Shown here one piece after another: positions 1 to 8,591 of a stretch of DNA of 64,000 bases. This DNA is from Brevibacterium sp. CCUG 69071. Its GTDB lineage: Bacteria > Actinomycetota > Actinomycetes > Actinomycetales > Brevibacteriaceae. The position numbers and the translations under genes were made by a program. The DNA lies in assembly GCF_021023135.1 (NCBI RefSeq), contig NZ_PGFV01000005.1, positions 1 to 64,000 of the forward strand. Direction: 5' to 3'. Within the stretch, counting starts at the first letter, position 1, and each line of letters starts with the position of its first letter. The notes under the pieces were generated by a model, which was not told where the DNA came from, ran no database searches, and worked only from the letters and a program-made list of their open reading frames with translations.

Positions 1-60
1 TTGCATGTGTTAAGCACGCAGCCAGCGTTCGTCCTGAGCCAGGATCAAACTCTCCATAAA
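1..60 (-). rRNA. rrs: 16S ribosomal RNA, 5' end (partial)
   Basis: The reverse complement of 34-53 is the near-universal 16S sequence AGAGTTTGATCCTGGCTCAG (E. coli positions 8-27). It continues with GACGAACGCTGGCTGCGTGC, as in actinobacterial 16S genes. Counting back seven bases puts the mature 5' end near position 60. Only about 60 nt are inside the window; the rest of the rRNA operon lies to the left. Confidence 0.97.
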
Positions 61-219
61 AAACTTTATGTTGCGTAAGAATCCCAGCAAGACAGCCAAC
101 CCCTCACGGGGTGAGAAGGTTGACCCATAAAAAACACGACCAAACACCACAACGGCACCCACCCGGCGAGGGGTCGGCACCAAATGTTTGATCATGTGGT
201 TGTCTTACCAGAAATAATA

Positions 220-247
220 TAATTATCTGGCATCACTAATTGTTCAA
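220..247 (-). promoter_or_regulatory. Candidate proximal rRNA promoter (P2)
   Basis: On the minus strand a -35-like TTGAAC (242-247) is followed after 16 bases by TAATTA (220-225), inside a distinctly AT-rich patch of an otherwise GC-rich region. It lies about 160 bases upstream of the 16S 5' end, a usual place for the proximal rRNA promoter. The -10 is imperfect, and TATATT a few bases further on is an alternative. Confidence 0.5.
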
Positions 248-377
248 ACAAACACGCTATTGGATTCTCAAACCACAAACACACACCCATCACCGAACCA
301 CACAAAAGGCGGCACGTTCACTGGGGGTATCGGTTGCGCACTTTCTGCCTTGCGGCCCGCCGTACCAGCGGATGTTC

Positions 378-406
378 ACTCTACATCGTTGTTCTGCCCT
401 GTGCAA
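378..406 (-). promoter_or_regulatory. Candidate distal rRNA promoter (P1)
   Basis: On the minus strand TTGCAC (401-406) and TAGAGT (378-383) are separated by exactly 17 bases, a good vegetative sigma-factor promoter. It points toward the 16S gene and lies about 320 bases upstream of it. Paired promoters are common upstream of actinobacterial rRNA operons. Confidence 0.6.
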
Positions 407-562
407 CTCGAAGTTCATCATCGCGTTACCGGATCAGTCACTGATCAGATTGGCTGTTGCCTGTCCTTGCGGCCTGGCAACCTGGTACACATTACACACT
501 TCTGAGGGAGCGTGCAACACGGCCTCGAATTCATCTTCGGAGACGGACGAAAGCCTCTCCGA

Positions 563-1255
563 TCAGGCCACGGGGCGGGCGAGTTCGGGCCGATCATTGC
601 GGACGTTTCCGATCTCCTTGCCCACCTTGTGACGGTCCACCCCGGCGGGATCCACCTGCCCCAGGACCGAGTCGAGCAGGGCCGGGACCTCACTGCTGGC
701 AGTCGCGGGATCGATCCACTCGTCGATGTGCTCACGGGAGAGGAATACCGGCATCCGGTGGTGCACACCCTGCAGGTGTCCAGCCGACTCCATGGTCATG
801 ATCGTCGTCGACACCAGCCAGGACTGATCCGGCTGCTTCCAGAACTCGAACAGCCCAGCCATGAAGAGCGGGCCGTCGCCGGCGGAGGTCATCATCCACG
901 GCTGCTTCCCGTCGTCGGTGACCTCCCATTCGTAATAGCCGGGAATCGGCAGGGCGCAGCGACGTCGTTTGATCGCCTGCCGGAACATGGGCTTCTCCAA
1001 CACCGTCTCGGATCGAGCGTTGAAGGCCTTGAAGCCGATCTTCGTGTCCTTCGCCCACGCGGGCACCAGACCCCAGGACGCAGTCTCCAGACGACGGTTC
1101 AGCTGTCCGTCCTCGTCGAGTCGCTCGACGACGATAGGGACGAAGGACCCGGGCGGGACGTTGTAGCGGGGAGTGAAGTCGTATGACACGACGTCCAGGC
1201 GAAGCTCATCGGCGAGATCCGCAGGGTCGAGGGACATATTGAGTCGGCCGCACAT
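563..1255 (-). CDS. SRAP domain protein (YedK/HMCES family), abasic-site DNA-protein crosslink shield
   Basis: 230 aa, the usual length for the family. SRAP proteins bind abasic sites in single-stranded DNA through the N-terminal cysteine and form a thiazolidine crosslink. The protein starts Met-Cys-Gly-Arg, so Cys2 is exposed after Met removal. The family blocks FNARSET, IPGYYEWE (catalytic Glu) and VHHRMPVFL (catalytic His) all follow in order. The start is fixed by the need for Cys2. It is divergent from the MarR gene with only 34 bases between the two starts, so their promoters must overlap. The product is probably cytoplasmic and monomeric. Confidence 0.95.
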   Translation of the reverse strand: MCGRLNMSLDPADLADELRLDVVSYDFTPRYNVPPGSFVPIVVERLDEDGQLNRRLETASWGLVPAWAKDTKIGFKAFNARSETVLEKPMFRQAIKRRRCALPIPGYYEWEVTDDGKQPWMMTSAGDGPLFMAGLFEFWKQPDQSWLVSTTIMTMESAGHLQGVHHRMPVFLSREHIDEWIDPATASSEVPALLDSVLGQVDPAGVDRHKVGKEIGNVRNDRPELARPVA

Positions 1256-1276
1256 GCGATCATCTTCTCACTTCAC

Positions 1277-1289
1277 TACACTGTCGACA
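1277..1289 (+). promoter_or_regulatory. Leaderless-type promoter and palindrome before the MarR gene
   Basis: TACACT (1277-1282) sits seven bases before the ATG at 1290, so the predicted transcript starts at or next to the start codon. The 8-base palindrome TGTCGACA (1282-1289) lies directly between, a plausible autoregulatory operator for a MarR protein. No convincing -35 is seen. Confidence 0.4.
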
Positions 1290-1805
1290 ATGGCGGCGGA
1301 AAAGACAGCAGCGAACAGAATCGACCCGATCGAAGAGTCACGACGTCAGTGGCTCGCCCATGGATGGGACGATGCGGCTGAGGGCATGAATACCGTCATC
1401 TCGGTGATGCGGGTCCACCAGCTCTTCCTGGCTCGGGTCGACTCCGCGCTCAAACCCTTCGCGCTGACATTCTCGCGCTATGAGGTGCTCACTCTCCTGT
1501 CCTTCACGAAGTCAGGCACGCTGCCGATGTCGAAGATCTCCGCGCGCCTGCAGGTCCATGCCACCTCGACGACCAATTCCGTCGATCGCCTCGAGAAGGC
1601 GGGACTGGTCGAACGGCGCAGCCACCCGGACGACCGCCGCACCACACTCGTCGATCTCACCGACGCGGGCCGCGAACTCGCCGCCCGCGCGACCACCGCC
1701 CTCAATGAGCAGGTCTTCACCTCCTCAGTCTTCGCCCGCACCGACCTCGGCGGCCTCCTCCCCCATCTCGAGTCCCTGCGGACCGAGCTCGAGGGCAGCG
1801 CTTGA
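1290..1805 (+). CDS. MarR family transcriptional regulator
   Basis: 171 aa. The centre is a winged helix-turn-helix of the MarR type: RYEVLTLLSF, then SKISARLQVHATSTTNSVDRL as recognition region, then the wing VERRSHPDDRRTTLVDLTDAG. The N-terminal helix (MRVHQLFLARVDSAL) and C-terminal helices would form the dimer interface. The reading frame is open further upstream, but ATG 1290 is preferred: the longer form would run into the SRAP gene and add low-complexity residues. The ligand and targets are unknown. The closest candidates are its own promoter and the neighbouring SRAP gene; control of the valine operon downstream is possible but not shown. Confidence 0.85.
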   Translation: MAAEKTAANRIDPIEESRRQWLAHGWDDAAEGMNTVISVMRVHQLFLARVDSALKPFALTFSRYEVLTLLSFTKSGTLPMSKISARLQVHATSTTNSVDRLEKAGLVERRSHPDDRRTTLVDLTDAGRELAARATTALNEQVFTSSVFARTDLGGLLPHLESLRTELEGSA

Positions 1806-1854
1806 ACCGACCGATGCCGACTCCGTTCGGCCGCGCGGCACCGCCTCGGCGAAA

Positions 1855-1888
1855 TTAGTTGGACGTCCTAGTATTTTCTCCGTATCGT
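1855..1888 (+). promoter_or_regulatory. Promoter and operator-like repeat of the valine-degradation operon
   Basis: An imperfect inverted repeat, TTAGTTGGACGTCCTAGTA (1855-1873), is centred on GGACGTCC. It overlaps a -35-like TTGGAC (1859-1864), which is followed after 18 bases by TATCGT (1883-1888). A repressor bound here would block the promoter. The layout resembles TetR-type operators, but the regulator is not identified. Confidence 0.5.
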
Positions 1889-1934
1889 GGTGCCTGTCAC
1901 CACATACGCGTCCGATTCCCTTCCTGGAGGAACC

Positions 1935-3101
1935 ATGTCCCGCAGCACGGCCGCTGCCCTGCCATTCGGTCTGACCGAAGAACAACAGACCATCTCCGGC
2001 ATGGTGCGCGAATTCGCCGATTCCGAGATCGCTCCCCATGCCCTGGAGTGGGATGCCGAGCATCACTTCCCCGTCGACGTCATCAAACGCTCGGCAGAAC
2101 TCGGCATGGGCGGCATCTACGTCAGCGAGGAATCCGGCGGCACCGGCATGGGTCGCATGGATGCGGCTCTCGTCTTCGAGGCGATGTCGACCGCCTGTCC
2201 CTCCGTGGCCGCATACATCTCCATCCACAACATGGTCGCCTGGATGATCGACAAGTACGGCAATGCGGAGCAGAAGGAGAAGTACCTCGTCCCGCTGGCC
2301 GGAATGGACCACCTCGGCAGCTACTGCCTCACCGAACCCAACGCCGGGTCCGATGCCGCGGCACTGCGGACCTCCGCCCGCGAGGACGGCGATCACTATG
2401 TGCTCAACGGCGTCAAGCAGTTCATCTCCGGCGCCGGCACCTCGGAGACCTACCTCGTCATGGCCCGCACCGGCCAGGAGGGTTCCCGCGGGATCTCCGC
2501 ATTCATCCTCGAGAAGGGCATGGAAGGCCTGAGCTTCGGCCCGAACGAACAGAAGATGGGCTGGCGCGCTCAGCCGACCCGGCAGGTCATCATGGAGAAC
2601 GTCCGCGTGCCGAAGGAGAACCTCCTCGGCGAACCGGGGCAGGGCTTCAAGATCGCGATGTCCGGGCTCGACGGCGGACGCCTCAACATCGGCGCCTGCT
2701 CCCTCGGCGGCGGACAGGGCGCGCTGGAGAAGGCCATCGACTATATGGGCGAACGACAGGCATTCGGCTCCGAACTCTCCGGCTTCCAAGCTCTGCGCTT
2801 CGAGGTCGCCGAGATGCAGGCGAAGCTCGAAGCTGCCCGGTCGCTGCTCTGGAGGGCCGCGAACGCCTATGATGCCGGCGACCCGAACACCTCGCTGCTC
2901 TCGGCCATGGCCAAGCTCACCGCCACCGACACCGGCTTCGACGTGGCCAATCGGGCACTCCAGTTGCACGGCGGCTACGGCTATCTGACAGAGTATGGAA
3001 TTGAGAAGCTGGTGCGCGACCTGCGCGTCCACCAGATTCTGGAAGGCACCAACGAAATCATGCGCGTGATCATCTCGCGCAAGAGCACAGGAGTGGGCTG
3101 A
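1935..3101 (+). CDS. Acyl-CoA dehydrogenase, probable isobutyryl-CoA dehydrogenase
   Basis: 388 aa, full length for a FAD-dependent acyl-CoA dehydrogenase. It should oxidise isobutyryl-CoA to methacrylyl-CoA in valine breakdown. Visible family blocks are YCLTEPNAGSDA (substrate and FAD contact), QFISGAG, GYGYLTEYGIEKLVRDLRV and ILEGTNEIMR near the C-terminus, which carries the Glu expected as catalytic base. ATG 1935 is chosen for its GGAGG at 1926-1930; an in-frame GTG at 1887 overlaps the promoter. The substrate is inferred from the next gene, a 3-hydroxyisobutyryl-CoA hydrolase, whose start lies one base after this stop. Confidence 0.9.
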   Translation: MSRSTAAALPFGLTEEQQTISGMVREFADSEIAPHALEWDAEHHFPVDVIKRSAELGMGGIYVSEESGGTGMGRMDAALVFEAMSTACPSVAAYISIHNMVAWMIDKYGNAEQKEKYLVPLAGMDHLGSYCLTEPNAGSDAAALRTSAREDGDHYVLNGVKQFISGAGTSETYLVMARTGQEGSRGISAFILEKGMEGLSFGPNEQKMGWRAQPTRQVIMENVRVPKENLLGEPGQGFKIAMSGLDGGRLNIGACSLGGGQGALEKAIDYMGERQAFGSELSGFQALRFEVAEMQAKLEAARSLLWRAANAYDAGDPNTSLLSAMAKLTATDTGFDVANRALQLHGGYGYLTEYGIEKLVRDLRVHQILEGTNEIMRVIISRKSTGVG

Positions 3102-3102
3102 T

Positions 3103-4161
3103 ATGACGACAGACACCGCGGCGCCGCCGACGGAAGCATCCGTGATCACCTCGACCGCCGATGGCGTGGGACGGATCGAACTGAACAAGCCGAAGCTGAT
3201 CAATGCGCTGGGCCTGGACATGGTGGGCGCCATCGACGACGCCCTCAGCTCCTGGCGCGAGGACGACTCGATCAGGGCCGTGCTCGTCACCGGCCGCGGA
3301 GAGCGCGGGCTGTGCGCCGGCGGCGACATCAAAGCCGTCTACAACGACATCGTGGCCGGCACGAATGAGAACGCGCGGTTCTGGAACCGCGAGTACAAGA
3401 TGAACCACACCATCTCCGAATACCCCAAGCCCTACGTCGTCATCATGAATGGCATCACGATGGGCGGCGGTGTGGGCATCTCCGGACACGGCTCGCATCG
3501 CATCGTCACCGACTCGACGAAGGTCGGCATGCCCGAGACCGGCATCGGCCTGTTCCCCGACGTCGGCGGCACCTACCTGCTGGCCAACGCCCCCGGCGAG
3601 CTCGGCACCCATCTCGCCCTGACCGGGCAGCCTGTCGGTCCCGGGGCGGCCCTGGCCCTGGGCCTCGCCGACTACTATGTGCCCGACACCGAGGTGGCCG
3701 AGCTCGTCGCAGAGCTGAGCGCCGGCGGCGATGTCGAAACCGTCATCGACCGCTATGCGGCGCAGGCTCCGGCGAACGAACTCGCCGAGGCAGCTGCCTG
3801 GATCGACGAATGCTACCGCCACGATTCGGCCGAAGACATCGTCGCGGCCCTGGCCGCGCACGAGAGTCCCGAGGCGCGCGCCGCCGCCGAGCTCATCGGC
3901 ACCAAGGCACCCACCTCGGTGAAGGTGACCTTGGCCGCCATCCGCAAGGCCGCGGGCATGACCCTGGCCGAAGTCCTCGAACAGGACTACCGAGTGGCCG
4001 TGGCGCTGACCCTGCGCCCGGACCTCAAGGAGGGCATCCGCGCTCAGGTCATCGACAAGGACCGCAATCCGCAGTGGACTCCGGCTACCCTGGCCGAAGT
4101 CAGCGACGAAACCGTCCAGGACATCCTCACCACCGACCGCGAAGACAAGGTTTTCTCATGA
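3103..4161 (+). CDS. 3-hydroxyisobutyryl-CoA hydrolase (HIBCH type)
   Basis: 352 aa, longer than a plain enoyl-CoA hydratase and right for HIBCH. It is a crotonase-fold thioesterase releasing 3-hydroxyisobutyrate in valine catabolism. The N-terminal oxyanion loop [12 protein letters not shown], the block [14 protein letters not shown] and the HIBCH-typical [18 protein letters not shown] (catalytic Glu and Asp) are all seen. The C-terminal extension with FLP-like dimer contacts is present at about 230-350. The gene follows the dehydrogenase by one base and its stop overlaps the next start (ATGA), so the three genes are translationally coupled. Confidence 0.92.
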   Translation: MTTDTAAPPTEASVITSTADGVGRIELNKPKLINALGLDMVGAIDDALSSWREDDSIRAVLVTGRGERGLCAGGDIKAVYNDIVAGTNENARFWNREYKMNHTISEYPKPYVVIMNGITMGGGVGISGHGSHRIVTDSTKVGMPETGIGLFPDVGGTYLLANAPGELGTHLALTGQPVGPGAALALGLADYYVPDTEVAELVAELSAGGDVETVIDRYAAQAPANELAEAAAWIDECYRHDSAEDIVAALAAHESPEARAAAELIGTKAPTSVKVTLAAIRKAAGMTLAEVLEQDYRVAVALTLRPDLKEGIRAQVIDKDRNPQWTPATLAEVSDETVQDILTTDREDKVFS

Positions 4162-4934
4162 GCGAATTCGACACCATCCTCACCGACGTCGAGCAGGGCG
4201 TCGCAACCATCACGATCAACCGTCCGGACGCACTCAACGCCCTGAACATGCAGGTGCTCACGGACATCACCGATGCCGCCGCCGCGTTCGACGCCGACGA
4301 CGAGATCAAGGCGATCATCATCACCGGAACCGGGAAGGCGTTCGCCGCGGGCGCCGACATCAAGGAGATGTCCTCCCTCGACTTCTCCACCGCCTTCAAG
4401 GCCGACTGGTTCGCCGGGTGGACGCGCCTGACCGACGTCCGCAAGCCGGTCATCACAGCGGTCAACGGCTTCGCCCTCGGCGGCGGCTGTGAGCTGGCGA
4501 TGATGGGCGATATCCTCATCGCCTCGACGAAGGCGAAGTTCGGTCAGCCCGAGATCAACCTCGGCGTCCTGCCGGGGATGGGCGGATCTCAGCGTCTGAC
4601 CCGGGCGATCGGCAAGGCCAAGTCGATGGACCTGTGCCTGACCGGGCGGATGATGGACGCAGAGGAGGCCGAACGTTCGGGTCTCGTCGCTCGCGTCGTC
4701 GAACCGGACGAGCTGCTGGCGACGGCCAAGGAGATTGCGCAGACCATCGCCGCGAAGTCGCGGATCGCCTCGGCGATGGTCAAGGAAGCCGTGAATACGG
4801 CCTTCGAGACGACCCTCGAACAGGGCCTGCGCTACGAACGCCGCCTCTTCCACTCCTCCCTCGCCACCGCCGACCAATCCGAGGGCATGGCGGCCTTCGT
4901 CGAGAAGCGGGATCCGAACTTCACGGATTCCTGA
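4158..4934 (+). CDS. Enoyl-CoA hydratase
   Basis: 258 aa, typical crotonase length. It hydrates a 2-enoyl-CoA; in this operon methacrylyl-CoA is the logical substrate, linking the dehydrogenase to the hydrolase. Both catalytic glutamates are in their motifs: [13 protein letters not shown] and [15 protein letters not shown]. The oxyanion block is [11 protein letters not shown]. The start ATG overlaps the upstream stop (ATGA). General short-chain specificity, as in fatty acid beta-oxidation, cannot be excluded from sequence. A strong hairpin follows about 60 bases after the stop. Confidence 0.93.
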   Translation: MSEFDTILTDVEQGVATITINRPDALNALNMQVLTDITDAAAAFDADDEIKAIIITGTGKAFAAGADIKEMSSLDFSTAFKADWFAGWTRLTDVRKPVITAVNGFALGGGCELAMMGDILIASTKAKFGQPEINLGVLPGMGGSQRLTRAIGKAKSMDLCLTGRMMDAEEAERSGLVARVVEPDELLATAKEIAQTIAAKSRIASAMVKEAVNTAFETTLEQGLRYERRLFHSSLATADQSEGMAAFVEKRDPNFTDS

Positions 4935-4997
4935 TCGACTCCCCGTGCGGGAGGGAGCAGCTGCCTCCCACCGACGCGGACAGATAGCCGGAACCAG

Positions 4998-5044
4998 CCG
5001 ATGGCGCGAACGAGACCACACTCGTTCGCGCCATCGGCGTTTTC
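4998..5044 (+). terminator. Rho-independent terminator of the valine operon
   Basis: A perfect 17-bp stem, CCGATGGCGCGAACGAG (4998-5014) with its complement at 5021-5037, has a 6-base loop and is followed by CGTTTTCG. It closes the three-gene operon before a new promoter. Confidence 0.9.
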
Positions 5045-5053
5045 GCCCACGAC

Positions 5054-5082
5054 CCGACATTTAACAATCGTTCAGTTAGAGT
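5054..5082 (+). promoter_or_regulatory. Promoter of the nitronate monooxygenase-like gene
   Basis: CCGACA (5054-5059) and TAGAGT (5077-5082) are spaced by 17 bases. Between them TAAC(N9)GTTA is an imperfect dyad (5062-5078) that could bind a regulator. A ribosome site AAAGGAG (5100-5106) precedes ATG 5112. Confidence 0.55.
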
Positions 5083-5111
5083 GGAATCGTTCATCACCCA
5101 AAGGAGACACA

Positions 5112-6101
5112 ATGAATTCTTTCGCGAACCTGCTCCCTCAGCTGCGACTGCCCGTCCTCGGCTCCCCGATGTTCATCGCTTCGGGTCCTGAGCTGGTCAA
5201 GGCCCAGTGTCAGGCAGGCGTCATCGGCTCGTTCCCCACGCTCAATGCTCGTCCTGCATCCATGCTCGGCGACTGGCTCGATGAGATCAGCGAATCCAAC
5301 GCCGCTCACACGGCGGCCCATCCCGACCGACCGGCAGCGCCCTTCGCCGCCAACCTCATCGTCCACCGGTCGAACAACCGCCTCGAGGAGGACCTCACCG
5401 AGGTGGTCCGCCACCAGGTGCCCATCGTCATCACCTCGCTGGGAGCACGCGAAGAGGTCAACCAGGCGGTGCACTCCTACGGCGGCATCGTCCTTCACGA
5501 CGTCATCAACAACCGCTTCGCCCACAAGGCGGTCGAGAAGGGCGCCGACGGCGTCATCGCCGTGGCGGCAGGCGCCGGCGGGCATGCGGGCGCGCTCTCC
5601 CCCTTCGCGCTCGTCCAGGAGATCCGGTCCTGGTTCGACGGTCCGCTGCTCCTCTCGGGCGCCATCGCGCACGGCCGCTCGATCCTCGCCTCCCTCGCCG
5701 CCGGTGCCGACTGCGCCTACGTCGGCTCCGCGTTCCTCTCCACTGCCGAAGCGAACATCACCGAGGACTACAGGCAGATGATCGTCGACTCCGGGGCCGA
5801 GGACGTCGTCTACTCGAACTACTTCACCGGCGTCAAGGGCAACTATCTGCGCGGATCCATCACCGCCTCGGGGCTGGATCCGGACAACCTGCCCGATGCC
5901 GATCCGACGAAGATGGACTTCAGCACCCGCGACAAGTCCGATTCCAAGGCGTGGAAGGACATCTGGGGCTCGGGTCAGGGCATCGGCGTGCTCGATGCGC
6001 AGCGGACGACCGCCGAACTCGTCGACGGCCTCGTCGAGGAGTTCCAGTCCGCCCAGCGCGATCTCGCCGCCCGGGTGGGCACCGCCGCCCACATCGGCTG
6101 A
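5112..6101 (+). CDS. Nitronate monooxygenase-like FMN flavoprotein (2-nitropropane dioxygenase family)
   Basis: 329 aa. This is a TIM-barrel FMN protein of the nitronate monooxygenase family, which oxidises alkyl nitronates or, in related members, reduces other substrates. Seen are the N-terminal PVLGSPMFIAS block, the barrel motif AVAAGAGGHAG (its His is the candidate catalytic base) and the phosphate-binding end LLSGAIAHGRSILASLAAGADCAYVGS, split over two strands. ATG 5112 is chosen for the good ribosome site eight bases before it; upstream in-frame starts lie inside the preceding terminator. It has its own promoter. The true substrate is not given by context, because neighbours are unrelated. 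Confidence 0.88.
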   Translation: MNSFANLLPQLRLPVLGSPMFIASGPELVKAQCQAGVIGSFPTLNARPASMLGDWLDEISESNAAHTAAHPDRPAAPFAANLIVHRSNNRLEEDLTEVVRHQVPIVITSLGAREEVNQAVHSYGGIVLHDVINNRFAHKAVEKGADGVIAVAAGAGGHAGALSPFALVQEIRSWFDGPLLLSGAIAHGRSILASLAAGADCAYVGSAFLSTAEANITEDYRQMIVDSGAEDVVYSNYFTGVKGNYLRGSITASGLDPDNLPDADPTKMDFSTRDKSDSKAWKDIWGSGQGIGVLDAQRTTAELVDGLVEEFQSAQRDLAARVGTAAHIG

Positions 6102-6104
6102 GTC

Positions 6105-6194
6105 CAGATCAGGAAGACGTGGGCTCAGGTCAGCAAGACCCGGGTTCAGATCAGCAAGAGCCGGGCTCAGATCAGGGCGATCGGAGCTCAGATC
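6105..6194. repeat. 21-bp tandem repeat between convergent genes
   Basis: Four to five copies of a 21-base unit beginning CAGATCAGSAAGA start at 6105, 6126, 6147, 6168 and 6189. The period is exactly 21 and the copies differ by a few bases. They start just after the stop of the flavoprotein gene. The stop codon of the convergent App1-type gene (6188-6190) lies at the junction with the last copy. No clear terminator is found between these genes, so the array fills that place. Confidence 0.9.
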
Positions 6195-7237
6195 GTGGAG
6201 ATGATGCCCCGTTCGGTCAGCCGGGAGGACAGGCCGGCGCCGTCCGGGGCATAGATCCACGGCACCCCCTGCCCACGGCCGTGGCGCTTCGACCGACCAC
6301 CGGCCCAGACGGCCTCGCCGACGGTCAGCTGCCGAATCGCGACGGCGGCGACGTTGTCAGGATGGTTCTCGACGAACTCGCCGTAGACCTCCTCGTCCTT
6401 CTGCCCGTCATCGCCGATGAGCAGCCACTTCATCCACGGGAACTCCCGCGACAGCCGCTCGAGGGTGTTGCGCTTGTGCTCCTTGCCGGACCGGAAGACC
6501 CGTGTGGTCGTCGGACCCCAGTCGGTGAGCAGCAGGGGCCCCATCGGGTAGAGATTGCGGGAGAGGAAGCGCTTGATCGTCAGCGCGGAGTTCCACGCAC
6601 CCGTCGACAGGTAGATCATCGGCGTGTCCGGCCGCAGGTAGGTGATGCGATCGTAGAGGACCGCCATCCCGGCCACCGGCGAACGTGCATGCTCGCTGAG
6701 CACGAAGGTGTTCCAGGCGGCGAGGAACGGCCTGGGCAGCGAGGTCACCATGACCGTGTCATCGATGTCGGAGATGATGCCGAAGGTCGAGTCCTCGCCG
6801 ATGATGCGCACCGCCGCGGAATCGACCAGGGACCCATCGGTCCAGAGTTCGATCTCCGTCTCCCCCGGCTGGAAGTCACCGGGAATGACCGTGTCGATGA
6901 TGCCGCCGCGGTCCGAGGTGACCATGTGCTCTTCATCATTGACCCGCACCCAGGCGGTGTCATTGGGCAGCGGAACGCTGACGAAGGACTTCCAGCCGCG
7001 GATGCTCGCATGGATGTCCGCCGCGGGCTGGCCGCTGGGGGTGAGCACCAGCCGTCCGAGCACCCGCACCCAGCCGGTGCCGCCGTAGGTGTCATAGGCG
7101 ATGACCGTGCGCTGATAGCTGTGATCGGTCGCCCGGTTCTGGATCCAGCCGTTGAACCGGTCTTCCACCCTGGCCGCGGTGTGCAGCATGTCCGGGGTGA
7201 GATTGAGCGGTCCCTCATCGGGTTTCTTCTTCGCCAC
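6188..7237 (-). CDS. App1-type phosphatidate phosphatase domain protein (DUF2183)
   Basis: 349 aa. The catalytic part is a haloacid-dehalogenase-like phosphatase of the App1 family: ISDIDDTVMVTS is the DxDxT nucleophile motif, IYLSTGAWN the second motif, and LIGDDGQKDEEVYGEF the acidic third motif, with KEHKRNTL between. Yeast App1 dephosphorylates phosphatidic acid; the bacterial substrate is unknown. The N-terminal third is a beta-rich domain without assigned role. GTG 7237 is preferred because GGAGGA lies eight bases upstream; an ATG ten codons earlier (7267) lacks a ribosome site. No signal peptide, so probably cytoplasmic. Confidence 0.88.
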   Translation of the reverse strand: MAKKKPDEGPLNLTPDMLHTAARVEDRFNGWIQNRATDHSYQRTVIAYDTYGGTGWVRVLGRLVLTPSGQPAADIHASIRGWKSFVSVPLPNDTAWVRVNDEEHMVTSDRGGIIDTVIPGDFQPGETEIELWTDGSLVDSAAVRIIGEDSTFGIISDIDDTVMVTSLPRPFLAAWNTFVLSEHARSPVAGMAVLYDRITYLRPDTPMIYLSTGAWNSALTIKRFLSRNLYPMGPLLLTDWGPTTTRVFRSGKEHKRNTLERLSREFPWMKWLLIGDDGQKDEEVYGEFVENHPDNVAAVAIRQLTVGEAVWAGGRSKRHGRGQGVPWIYAPDGAGLSSRLTERGIISTI

Positions 7238-7324
7238 GGTTCGTCCTCCACACTCGTCTGACGCCATACGGACTGTATCAGGGCCGATGCCCGACCGGTG
7301 GTCGAGCGTGATTCGGCTGGGGAA

Positions 7325-8323
7325 TCAGATGAAGCCGACCTTGTCATAGACATCGCGCAGGGTCGCCTCGGCGATCTCCGAGGCCTTCGCCGCCCCCGCA
7401 TCGAGGATGGACTGCAGCTGGGCGCGATCCTCAAGCAGCTCCGCGGTGCGTTCGCGCACCGGGGTCAGGGCTTCGACGGCCACCTCGGCGAGGTCGACCT
7501 TGAGGTGACCGTACATCTTGCCCTCGTACTCGGCCACGATGTCCTCAATGGGACGGCCGGTCAGGGAGGAGTAGATCGTGAGCAGGTTCGAGACCCCGGG
7601 CTTGGCCTCGGGGTCGAGGGCGATCTGGGTGCCGTCATCGGTCACCGCGGACTTGATCTTCTTCGTCAGCGCCTTCGGCTCGTCGAGGAGGTCGATCCGG
7701 CCCTGCGGGCTGGGCTGCGACTTCGACATCTTCGCCCCAGGATTCTGCAGGTCGTAGATCTTCGCCGTGGCCTTGAGGATCTGCGCCTCGGGGACGACGA
7801 AAGTCTGCCCGAAGCGGTAGTTGAAGCGCTCGGCGAGGTTGCGGGTGAGTTCGAGGTGCTGACGCTGGTCCTCGCCGACGGGCACGAGCTGCGGGTTGTA
7901 GAGGAGGATGTCGGCGGCCATCAGCGCCGGATAGGTGAGCAGGCCGAGCGAGACGTGCTCCTGTTTGGCCGACTTGTCCTTGAACTGCGTCATCCGGCTC
8001 GCCTCACCCATCGAGGTGGTGCACTCGAGGACCCAGGACAGCTGCGGGTGCGCGGGCACCTGCGACTGGACGAAGATCGTCGACTTCTCGGGGTCGAGGC
8101 CGGCGGCGATGAACTGGGCCGCGGTGCGCAGGGTGCGCTCGCGCAGGTCCTGCGGATCCTGTTCGACGGTGATCGCATGCATGTTCGCGATGAAGAAGAA
8201 CGCGTCGTGTGATTCCTGATGTGCCACGAACTGCTGCAGGGCTCCGATGTAGTTGCCCAGATGGAGGGAGTCGGAGGTGGCCTGAATGCCTGAAACTGTG
8301 CGCGGCTGAGAGGAGATCGTCAT
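7325..8323 (-). CDS. trpS: Tryptophan--tRNA ligase
   Basis: 332 aa class I aminoacyl-tRNA synthetase that charges tRNA-Trp. The ATP-binding HIGH-like motif is seen as LHLGNYIG near residue 18-25 and the KMSKS loop as [13 protein letters not shown] near 190. [18 protein letters not shown] and the C-terminal anticodon-binding helices complete the family pattern. ATG 8323 is used; the frame stays open 19 codons further up, but that part is not TrpS-like. The gene is divergent from cstA across 268 bases, which must hold both promoters. Confidence 0.97.
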   Translation of the reverse strand: MTISSQPRTVSGIQATSDSLHLGNYIGALQQFVAHQESHDAFFFIANMHAITVEQDPQDLRERTLRTAAQFIAAGLDPEKSTIFVQSQVPAHPQLSWVLECTTSMGEASRMTQFKDKSAKQEHVSLGLLTYPALMAADILLYNPQLVPVGEDQRQHLELTRNLAERFNYRFGQTFVVPEAQILKATAKIYDLQNPGAKMSKSQPSPQGRIDLLDEPKALTKKIKSAVTDDGTQIALDPEAKPGVSNLLTIYSSLTGRPIEDIVAEYEGKMYGHLKVDLAEVAVEALTPVRERTAELLEDRAQLQSILDAGAAKASEIAEATLRDVYDKVGFI

Positions 8324-8591
8324 GACTCTATGATGCCACCTCGGTGCGGATCGCCTGGCCCCCGCCCACATCGCAGGCATCGCGCCTCAGCTAACGATTG
8401 GGACAAGGTGGGATGCGGGGGTGACCGGCATCATGTCCCCCCCCGCCGGCAAACGGTATAGTGACGATGCAGATCACATGATTCACCGAGGTTCCTCACA
8501 CGTTTCGGTCAAGCGACGTGGGCAGACGGCCTCCCGTGAACATGGAACAACCCGACGATGCACTGGCATCGCGCTCAACGAGGAGGAAATC

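Larger units (their letters stand above)
61..562 (-). other. rRNA operon upstream/leader region
   Basis: About 500 bases without a credible gene. On the minus strand this is the promoter and leader of the rRNA operon, and two promoter candidates are listed separately. Close to the 16S start the leader contains short complementary GC-rich blocks (CACCCCGTGAGGGG in the transcript) that probably take part in the processing stem. Reading frames here carry no recognisable protein and cross the promoters. Confidence 0.7.

Noticed and set aside
240..632. Open frames of 80-130 codons upstream of the 16S gene
   Set aside because: They cross the rRNA promoter candidates, lack ribosome sites and show no protein-like composition.
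1725..3332. 535-codon open frame antisense to the acyl-CoA dehydrogenase
   Set aside because: Codon-bias shadow spanning parts of three real genes.
6105..6194. CRISPR array
   Set aside because: The units are directly adjacent without spacers; it is a simple tandem repeat.
8460..8478. CRP/GlxR-like site AGTGA...TCACA before cstA
   Set aside because: The half-sites are nine bases apart rather than the six required, so it does not fit the consensus.
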